Assembly: GCF_002286975.1 (NCBI RefSeq)
Contig: NZ_NSKB01000011.1
Coordinates: 1-64,000 of the forward strand
Origin: Halomonas salipaludis
GTDB taxonomy: Bacteria > Pseudomonadota > Gammaproteobacteria > Pseudomonadales > Halomonadaceae
Direction of reading: 5' to 3'
Length of the DNA: 64,000 bases
Made by a program: the position numbers and the translations under genes. Below the pieces are notes generated by a model. That model had not been told where the DNA came from. It did no database searches and saw only the letters and a program-made list of their open reading frames with translations. Positions 57,997-64,000 of this stretch are shown here, in pieces. Each line of letters opens with the position of its first letter. Within the stretch, counting starts at the first letter, position 1.

Positions 57997-58969
57997 GCAG
58001 CAGCAGGCGAAGTACATGGTGTGACACCACATAGACCGGGTCGACGTCAACGGCCACGGCGATGACCGCCATCTCGCCCACCCCGCCGGGCAGCAGCGCC
58101 AGCAGCACCGCGACGAAGCTCAGCTCGGTGAGGAATGCCACCAGCAGTGCCACCCCCACCGCCAGGACCACGGCAAACAGTGCAAACAGCAGCCCAACGC
58201 GCCCCACCGTCACCACGCGACGCCACGAGGTGGCCGAGAAACGCGAGCCGATGGAGCTGCCGAGGATCAGGAAGGTGGCCAGTAGGCACACGCTGGGCAG
58301 CGCCAGCGGCACACCGAGGCTGGTGAGCAGCGCACTCACCAGCAGTGGGCCGAGGAACTCGGCCAACGGCAGCCGCAGGCGACGCCCCAGCCACCAGCTT
58401 GCCGGCGCCAGCAGCCACCAGAGTAGATCGAGGGTGAGCCGCCCGGCGTCATCCGCCATGCCGACTTCATCGACCAGCAGCGCCGCCATCAGCGCGGCCG
58501 ACGACACCACCACCGCCAGGCGCATGGAGTGAGAGATGGCGATCCAGCGCACGTCACCGCCGGCGCGCTCGGCCAGCACCAGGGCCGTATTCATGCTGCC
58601 CGGGAAGGCGCAGAACAGGGCGTTGAGCGGGGCGACACCGCCGCGCAGGAAGAGCGCACCGCCGCCGACCAGCAGCAGCACCATATAGAGCAGCATGGCG
58701 ATCACGCTGGGATACCATGCCGCCAGCTGCACCAACTCGCCGGCATCGACGCGCTGGCCGATGAACACTCCCAGCGTGGCGATGGCCAGGCGGTGCAGCC
58801 GCGTGTCCACCGCGGTGGACACCCCCAGCAGCGACACCGCCAGCACCATGAACAGCGCCCCCAGCATCCATGCCAGGGGCAGCGACAGCAGGCTGGCAAG
58901 CGCGCCGCCCAGGGCGCCAAGGGCCAGGGTCCGCCCGGTCAGCGGCCGGATCTGCTTAACTCGATGCAT
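57926..58969 (-). CDS. AbrB-family membrane protein
   Basis: The 347-residue protein has about ten hydrophobic helices and the duplicated AbrB/YbjA-type core (LPLAWMLGALF near the N-terminus, LLPGGVGEMAVIAVAV near the C-terminus). Such proteins often sit beside tripartite tricarboxylate transporters, with unclear function. This is not the AbrB transition-state DNA-binding regulator. Its start overlaps the end of tctA by 14 bp, so it is the last gene of the transporter operon. Confidence 0.8.
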   Translation of the reverse strand: MHRVKQIRPLTGRTLALGALGGALASLLSLPLAWMLGALFMVLAVSLLGVSTAVDTRLHRLAIATLGVFIGQRVDAGELVQLAAWYPSVIAMLLYMVLLLVGGGALFLRGGVAPLNALFCAFPGSMNTALVLAERAGGDVRWIAISHSMRLAVVVSSAALMAALLVDEVGMADDAGRLTLDLLWWLLAPASWWLGRRLRLPLAEFLGPLLVSALLTSLGVPLALPSVCLLATFLILGSSIGSRFSATSWRRVVTVGRVGLLFALFAVVLAVGVALLVAFLTELSFVAVLLALLPGGVGEMAVIAVAVDVDPVYVVSHHVLRLLLLIALTPWMLRWVRTHYAQPGPEN

Positions 58970-60473
58970 CGGTCGAGGTGCGGCGCGTGCGCCCCAGCCG
59001 CGCCATCAGTGGCCGACCGAACAGCGACACCAGCATCAGTACCAAGATGCCCATCGCCACCGGTCGCTCGAACAGATAGGTGATGTCACCGCCGCTGATC
59101 TGGTGGGAGTGCAGCAGCGATTTCTCGGCCATCGCCCCCAGCAGCATGCCGATCACCATCGCGGGCACCGAGTAGCCGTAGTGGCGGAACAGCCATCCGA
59201 CCACGGCGAAGATCAGCACCGTCGCCGGCCCGGTCATGTTGCCGGTGAGGCCGAAGGAGCCCATCACCGCCAGTACCAGCACCGACGGAATCAGATAGCG
59301 CATCGGCACCTTGATGATATTGGCCAGCAGCGGGATGAACAGCAGCCCGATCACCACCAGCAGGAACACCTGGGCGAAGTTGGCGAAGATGATGGCGTAG
59401 ACCACATCGGTCTGCTGGCGAATGAACTGCGGGCCGCCGGTGATGTTGTGCATGGCGAAGGCGGCCAGCATCACCGCCGTGGCACCGCCGCCGGGGATGC
59501 CCAGGGCCAGCAGCGTCGCCATGGAGCCCGCTTCCGAGGTGCTGTTGGCCGATTCGGACGCCACCACCCCCTTGGGATTGCCCTTGCCGAAGGAGGCGGG
59601 GTCAGAATCGCGGCGCTGGGTCTCGACGTAGGAGAGCAGGTTCGACACCGATGACCCCACCCCCGGCACCGCGCCGACGAAGACCCCGATCAGGCCACCG
59701 CGGATCATCACCCACGGATAGCGGAGGGCCATGCCAAAGCCCTCGAAGATCTCGCTGATACGCACCTTGCGCGACGCCTCGGACTCGACGATAAAGCCTT
59801 TGTTGGCCAGCTTGAACAGCTCGGAGGCGGCGAACATGCCCATCATCGCCGGGATCACCGGCACACCGTCGAGCAGGTAGGTCTGGCCCATGGTGCCGCG
59901 CGCCATGCCCAGCTCGTTGAAGCCGATGGTGCCCACCAGCAGGCCGACGAAGCCCGCCATCAGCCCCTTGAGCACCTGTTCGCCCTTGAGGCTGGCGATC
60001 AGCGTCATGCCCCACAGGATCACCGCGAACATCTCCGCCGGGCCCAGTTTCAGGACCATCAGCGAGAGCGGCTGGATCATCACGAACAGGATCAGATAGC
60101 CCATCAGCACGCCGATCACCGACGACGCCAGGGCGATGCCCAGGGCCTGGTTATGGCGCCCCTGGCGGGCCATCGGATAGCCATCGAAGGCGGTGGCGAT
60201 CGCCGACGAGGTGCCGGGAATATTCATCAGGATCGCCGGGATGCCGCTGCCGAAAGAGCCGCCGGTGAAGATCGCGGTCAGAAACAGCATCGCCTGGACG
60301 AAGTCCATGTACAGCGTCATCGGCAGGAAGATCGCCATGGCCATGGAGATCTGCAGCCCCGGCGTGGCGCCGAAGATCAGGCCGATGATGATCCCCGGCA
60401 CCACTACCAGCCAGGGGCTGAAGTCGGAAAACAGCAGATTCAGGCCCTGCTCGACGGCCGTGAAATCGATCAT
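58956..60473 (-). CDS. tctA: Tripartite tricarboxylate transporter, large permease TctA
   Basis: The 505-residue permease has about 12 helices and the TctA repeats GIIIGLIFGATPGLQISMAMAIFLP and GVFVGAVPGVGSSVSNLLSYVE. With TctB it forms the membrane part of a secondary transporter fed by the binding protein TctC and driven by an ion gradient. It lies 12 bp after tctB. Confidence 0.93.
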   Translation of the reverse strand: MIDFTAVEQGLNLLFSDFSPWLVVVPGIIIGLIFGATPGLQISMAMAIFLPMTLYMDFVQAMLFLTAIFTGGSFGSGIPAILMNIPGTSSAIATAFDGYPMARQGRHNQALGIALASSVIGVLMGYLILFVMIQPLSLMVLKLGPAEMFAVILWGMTLIASLKGEQVLKGLMAGFVGLLVGTIGFNELGMARGTMGQTYLLDGVPVIPAMMGMFAASELFKLANKGFIVESEASRKVRISEIFEGFGMALRYPWVMIRGGLIGVFVGAVPGVGSSVSNLLSYVETQRRDSDPASFGKGNPKGVVASESANSTSEAGSMATLLALGIPGGGATAVMLAAFAMHNITGGPQFIRQQTDVVYAIIFANFAQVFLLVVIGLLFIPLLANIIKVPMRYLIPSVLVLAVMGSFGLTGNMTGPATVLIFAVVGWLFRHYGYSVPAMVIGMLLGAMAEKSLLHSHQISGGDITYLFERPVAMGILVLMLVSLFGRPLMARLGRTRRTSTDASS

Positions 60474-60485
60474 GGTGTTACCCCG

Positions 60486-60935
60486 TTAGCCCTGGAGGAT
60501 CAGCATGTGCATGGGATAGGGCAGCATCAGCGCGAAGAAGAACGCCACGCCGAAGCCGAAGGCCAGGCTATAGCCGCCGAGTAGCAGCCAGTTGCGCTCG
60601 CCCTTCAGCACCAGGAAGGCCGCAATGAAGAGCACCGTGGCCACATCGAAGCCGAGCGTCTCGAGCGAAATCACATAGGCGGCGAAGAGCCCCACCACCG
60701 GCAGCGTCTGGCGCAGCGGCTCGGCGTCGGGGCGCACCAACAGCGTGCCCTTGCGCAGCCGTATTGCCAGCTCCAGCAGCACGATGCTCAGCACGATCAG
60801 GGCCAGCGGAAGAATCAGCAGCAGGTTCTGGACGGCGGACGACACGCGAATGGCATCGAACAGATACCAGAGCGTAAAGCCAGCCAGGGCCATGAGGACC
60901 AGCAGGTCCCCATAGTCGCGATCACGGGTGGTCAT
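60486..60935 (-). CDS. tctB: Tripartite tricarboxylate transporter, small permease TctB
   Basis: The 149-residue protein has four hydrophobic helices, as in TctB, with the LETLGFDVATVLFIAAFLVLKGERNW segment typical of the family. I use ATG 60935 (MTTRDRDYG), preceded by GGGAG. It follows tctC after a strong hairpin. Confidence 0.88.
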   Translation of the reverse strand: MTTRDRDYGDLLVLMALAGFTLWYLFDAIRVSSAVQNLLLILPLALIVLSIVLLELAIRLRKGTLLVRPDAEPLRQTLPVVGLFAAYVISLETLGFDVATVLFIAAFLVLKGERNWLLLGGYSLAFGFGVAFFFALMLPYPMHMLILQG

Positions 60936-60948
60936 CACATCACTCCCA

Positions 60949-60975
60949 GCCGCCCCATGCAGGGCATGGGGCGGC
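60949..60975 (-). other. Perfect 12-bp intercistronic hairpin tctC-tctB
   Basis: Arms 60949-60960 and 60964-60975 are fully complementary around a 3-nt loop, with no U-run after them. In the tctC-tctB-tctA message this would stabilise the tctC end or partly stop transcription, giving excess binding protein. Confidence 0.7.
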
Positions 60976-60989
60976 GGCAACGGATAGCA

Positions 60990-61988
60990 TCAGTTGAGCA
61001 GGTGGGCGTACTTCTCGAAGGTCTCGTAGTTCTCGCGCATCAGCGCGTTGGCACGCTCGGGGCCGACCCAAACGCCGCCGATGTCCTGGCTTTCGAGCTG
61101 ATCCTGCACCTCTTTGCGCGCCAAGGCGTTCTGGATCGCATCGGCCAGCACTTCATAACGCTCGGGATGCTGACGCTCGAATTCGCTGGTCACCGCGAAA
61201 CCGCGCATCGAGCCCTGAAGTACCGGCACCTCCAGGTCCATCTCACTGAGCGCTTCGTTGATCGGCGGCGCATCCCACTGGTCGATACGCTCATCATTGA
61301 CGATCGCCAGCGGCGTCAGAAACTCACGAATCCCCTCACTGCCCTGGGCGCTGATCGATACGAAATCGACCTGCTGGCCGGCGACCGCCGAGCGCGCCTC
61401 ACCGCCGCTGTTGTAGGTCACCAGGTTGAGATTGTCCTGCGGAATACCGGCTTCATCGAGCAGCAGGCGCACCATCAGATGACCCGCTGAGCCCTGCACC
61501 ACCGAACCACGCACCTGGCCGGGGTTGTCGCGAATGGTCTCGAGCAGCGTCGGCAGGTCCTCGAAGCCACTGTCCTTGTTGGCCGCGATCAGATCGAGAT
61601 CGAACCACTGGAAATTGAGGTAGGAGAAGTCATCGATGCTGTAGTCGGCGCCGCCACTCAGGATGGTGTTGGTCAGGTAGGGAGCGAACGTCGAGGCGTA
61701 CAGCGTATAACCGTCATCCGGCATGTTGAGGATGTAGTTGGCCGATACCTGGGTACCGGCCCCGGGGCGATTGGTCACCTGCACCGGCACCCCGAGCTCC
61801 TCGGAGACAAAGCTGGACATGGCCCGAGTCATCCGGTCGGCGCTGCCCCCGGTGCCGAAACCGACCACCATATTGATGGGGCGATCGGGAAACTCCTCAG
61901 CGGCCACCGGCAGCGCCAGCGTGGTAAGCATGGCGGCAGCGCCAATCAGCAGCGACTTCCCCTTGATGATATTGAGCGTATTGAGCAT
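60990..61988 (-). CDS. tctC: Tripartite tricarboxylate transporter substrate-binding protein TctC
   Basis: A signal peptide ends near residue 30 (LALPVAAEEFPDRPI). The mature part is the Bug/TctC fold with VVGFGTGGSADRMTR and VTNRPGAGTQVSANYI, the usual ligand-carboxylate loops. It captures an organic acid in the periplasm for TctAB. ATG 61988 has AGAGG upstream. Which acid is bound cannot be read; the divergent carnitine genes hint at a carnitine-pathway compound. Confidence 0.93.
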   Translation of the reverse strand: MLNTLNIIKGKSLLIGAAAMLTTLALPVAAEEFPDRPINMVVGFGTGGSADRMTRAMSSFVSEELGVPVQVTNRPGAGTQVSANYILNMPDDGYTLYASTFAPYLTNTILSGGADYSIDDFSYLNFQWFDLDLIAANKDSGFEDLPTLLETIRDNPGQVRGSVVQGSAGHLMVRLLLDEAGIPQDNLNLVTYNSGGEARSAVAGQQVDFVSISAQGSEGIREFLTPLAIVNDERIDQWDAPPINEALSEMDLEVPVLQGSMRGFAVTSEFERQHPERYEVLADAIQNALARKEVQDQLESQDIGGVWVGPERANALMRENYETFEKYAHLLN

Positions 61989-62018
61989 GACGTTTCGCCT
62001 CTTGTAAGCATTTATTGT

Positions 62019-62036
62019 CACAGGCGAGCACCTGTG
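62019..62036. promoter_or_regulatory. Inverted repeat upstream of tctC
   Basis: CACAGG-N6-CCTGTG lies 31 bp before the tctC start. It may be an operator (TctD or another regulator) or a 5'-leader hairpin. Confidence 0.4.
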
Positions 62037-62160
62037 TGGGAATGCACGCTATCCGACGAAGCTGTCACCAAGCTTGCACGGCGCCAGATATAGACCAAAG
62101 TTCAAGGCATTCACCACTCTCCTCGTCACCCTACCGACATGACGTATTACGCCAACTAAT

Positions 62161-62180
62161 CGACGCTTAGCGTAGCGTCG
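62161..62180. promoter_or_regulatory. Inverted repeat upstream of the BKACE gene
   Basis: CGACGCT-N6-AGCGTCG lies 59 bp before the BKACE start in the divergent gap with tctC. It is a candidate operator or leader hairpin; no promoter hexamers are clear. Confidence 0.35.
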
Positions 62181-62238
62181 GCACGCCGCAGCTCGGCGAC
62201 ACTCCCTGCATCACATCCATCGCGGGAGGAGCCTCTCC

Positions 62239-63159
62239 ATGAATCGCAACGTCATCCTGACCTGTGCCGTTACCGGCGCCGGCGACACCACCGCCAAGAG
62301 CGACAAGGTCCCCGTCACCCCCAAGCAGATCGCCGATGACTGCATCGCTGCGGCCCGGGCTGGCGCCAGTATCGCGCATATCCATGTGCGCGACCCCGAG
62401 ACCGGCGGTATCAGCCACTCCGTGGCGCACTTCCGCGAGGTGATGGAGCGGGTCCGCGAGGCAGACGTGGATATCGTCATGAACATCACCGCCGGCGGCG
62501 GCGGCGACTGGATCCCCGACGCCGCGGACCCCACCCGTGGCGGCCCGGGCAGCGATATCCAGACCCCGGCCCAGCGCCACGAACCGGTCGCCGAGCTGCT
62601 GCCGGAGCTGTGCACCCTGGACTGCGGCAGCCTCAACTTCGGCGACATGATCTACGTGAACAGCGCCGACTGGCTGCGCGAGCATGCCAGGCTGGTGCAG
62701 GCCGCCGGGGTCAAGCCTGAGCTGGAGTGCTTCGACCTGGGCCATGTGTGGTTCGCGCGCCAGCTGCAGCAGGAGGGCCTGATCGACGGCGACCCACTCT
62801 ACCAGCTATGCCTGGGCATCCCCTGGGGCGCTGAGGCGGACACCGAGACCATGCTGACCATGCGCAATAAACTACCCGAGGGTGCCCACTGGGCAGCCTT
62901 CGGCATCGGCCGCCAGCAGATGCCGATGGTCGCCCAGGCGGTGTTGCTGGGCGGCCATGCCCGGGTCGGCCTGGAGGACAACCTCTATCTGAAGAAAGGG
63001 GTACTGGCCAGCAACGGCCAGTTGGTGGAAAAGGCCGCCACGCTGATCGACAACCTCGGCGCTCGGGTGATGACCCCCGCCGAGACCCGCGCTCACCTGT
63101 CGCTGCGCGACCCACGCAGTGGCCAGATCGTGGAGAACGTCGTCGGAGGTGACGCATGA
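62239..63159 (+). CDS. BKACE family protein (beta-keto acid cleavage enzyme)
   Basis: BKACE enzymes are zinc-dependent and split beta-keto acids with acetyl-CoA. The start is [13 protein letters not shown], the zinc ligands are in [11 protein letters not shown] (His48, His50), and ELECFDLGH and MTPAEARxxL-like blocks follow. Coupled by ATGA to a carnitine dehydrogenase, it most likely cleaves 3-dehydrocarnitine to betainyl-CoA and acetoacetate (CdhC role). GGAGGAG precedes the ATG. Confidence 0.9.
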   Translation: MNRNVILTCAVTGAGDTTAKSDKVPVTPKQIADDCIAAARAGASIAHIHVRDPETGGISHSVAHFREVMERVREADVDIVMNITAGGGGDWIPDAADPTRGGPGSDIQTPAQRHEPVAELLPELCTLDCGSLNFGDMIYVNSADWLREHARLVQAAGVKPELECFDLGHVWFARQLQQEGLIDGDPLYQLCLGIPWGAEADTETMLTMRNKLPEGAHWAAFGIGRQQMPMVAQAVLLGGHARVGLEDNLYLKKGVLASNGQLVEKAATLIDNLGARVMTPAETRAHLSLRDPRSGQIVENVVGGDA

Positions 63160-64000
63160 GCCGCCAACTCAGCGTGATCGGCACCGGGGTGATCGGCAAC
63201 GGCTGGATCGCCCGCGCCCTGGCCCAGGGTTGGGATGTAGTGGCCTTCGACCCGGCCCCTGACGCCCCACAGCGCACCCGCGCCTTCGTCGACAACGCCT
63301 GGGCCTCGCTTTCGCGCCTGGGCCTGGCCGAAGGCGCCAGCCCGGCACGGCTCACCTTCGTCGATAGCCCCGAGGCTGCCGTGGCCGGCGCCGACCTGAT
63401 CCAGGAGAACGTGCCGGAGCGCCTCGATCTCAAGCGCGAGATTCTTGCCGCCCTCGACGCCGCCGCCGAGCCCGAGGTGCTGATCGGCTCCTCCACCTCC
63501 GGCTTCAAGCCCAGCGACCTGCAGCGCGACTGCACCCGGGCGCCGGGGCGGGTGATCGTCGCCCACCCCTTCAATCCGGTCTACCTGCTGCCGCTGGTCG
63601 AGCTGGTGGGCGGTGACGCCACCAGCGCCGAGCATACCCGGCGCGCCCAGGCGCTATACCGCGAACTGGCCATGCGTCCGCTGGTGGTACGCCGCGAGAT
63701 CGAAGGGCATATCGCCGACCGCCTGATGGAAGCGCTGTGGCGCGAGGCCCTGCATCTGGTCAACGACGGCGTGGCCACCACCGAGGAGATCGATGCCGCG
63801 GTGGTCTACGGCTGCGGCCTGCGCTGGTCGCTGATGGGTACCTTCCTGACCTTCCACCTGGCCGGCGGCGAGCCGGGTATGCGCCATATGCTCGAGCAGT
63901 TCGGCCCCGCGCTGAAGCTACCCTGGACCAAACTCGAGGCCCCCGAGCTCACCGATGAGCTGATCGACAAGGTGGTCGAAGGCTGCGAGCACCAGGCCGC
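63156..64000 (+). CDS. L-carnitine dehydrogenase (partial, runs off the window)
   Basis: The frame starts in the BKACE stop (ATGA) and stays open to the last base (281 codons). [28 protein letters not shown] is the NAD-binding Rossmann motif (residues 6-33). [15 protein letters not shown] and [19 protein letters not shown] are 3-hydroxyacyl-CoA dehydrogenase family blocks seen in carnitine dehydrogenases. It would oxidise L-carnitine to 3-dehydrocarnitine for the BKACE next to it. The C-terminus, sometimes fused to a thioesterase, is not visible. Confidence 0.88.
   Translation, partial: MSRQLSVIGTGVIGNGWIARALAQGWDVVAFDPAPDAPQRTRAFVDNAWASLSRLGLAEGASPARLTFVDSPEAAVAGADLIQENVPERLDLKREILAALDAAAEPEVLIGSSTSGFKPSDLQRDCTRAPGRVIVAHPFNPVYLLPLVELVGGDATSAEHTRRAQALYRELAMRPLVVRREIEGHIADRLMEALWREALHLVNDGVATTEEIDAAVVYGCGLRWSLMGTFLTFHLAGGEPGMRHMLEQFGPALKLPWTKLEAPELTDELIDKVVEGCEHQA

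Noticed and set aside
57926-58969. AbrB transition-state regulator
   Set aside because: The protein is entirely hydrophobic helices and belongs to the unrelated membrane AbrB family; it has no DNA-binding swapped-hairpin domain.

Overview
The window looks like chromosome from a GC-rich, probably halophilic gammaproteobacterium, most likely Halomonas or another Halomonadaceae. That assignment is inferred from gene content and order (ilvI-ilvH / ilvY / ilvC / pssA; ileS-lspA-fkpB-ispH with a minor-pilin cluster; rplU-rpmA-obgE-proB divergent from ispB; a carnitine dehydrogenase and BKACE pair) and from the rRNA-operon leader at the left edge. No species marker gene lies inside the window.

Layout. 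1-590: leader, boxA and two tandem strong promoters of a leftward rRNA operon whose 16S gene lies just outside the window. 591-31351: housekeeping core, mostly on the minus strand: phospholipid synthesis (pssA), branched-chain amino acids (ilvC, ilvY, ilvH, ilvI), ClpB with a sigma-32-like promoter, pgeF-rluD divergent from bamD, nadE, thiO, a type IV minor-pilin cluster, ispH-fkpB-lspA-ileS-ribF, murJ, rpsT, proB, obgE, rpmA, rplU and ispB. 31425-31501: tRNA-Pro(CGG).

31454-53177: a 21.7-kb integrated island flanked by a perfect 48-bp direct repeat of the tRNA-Pro 3' end. A tyrosine integrase sits beside the right repeat, and an identical 20-bp arm-type site lies inside each end. The right part (47.4-53.0 kb) looks like a phage satellite: integrase, AlpA-like regulator, winged-helix proteins, five phased palindromic iterons and a terminase small subunit, with no large terminase, capsid or tail genes. 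The left part (31.8-47.2 kb) is defence cargo: type I restriction-modification genes hsdM, hsdS and hsdR; a GmrSD-type DUF262/HNH protein; a translationally coupled pair of an FtsZ/tubulin-like GTPase-domain-only protein and a PD-(D/E)XK nuclease; another PD-(D/E)XK protein; a PIN toxin with its antitoxin; a metallopeptidase coupled to hsdR; an XRE regulator; and two AT-rich membrane proteins. The FtsZ-like/nuclease pair is the best candidate for an undescribed system.

53178-64000: the tRNA's original terminator, a MntA-HepT toxin-antitoxin pair whose start codon sits inside a perfect 16-bp palindrome, a GMC oxidoreductase, a TctD/TctE-like two-component system, an AbrB-family membrane protein with a TctABC tripartite transporter, and a divergent BKACE plus L-carnitine dehydrogenase (cut by the window end). 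This right segment probably works as a catabolic unit for carnitine or a related acid: the two-component system would sense it, TctABC import it and the enzymes oxidise and cleave it. That linkage is inferred from position only.
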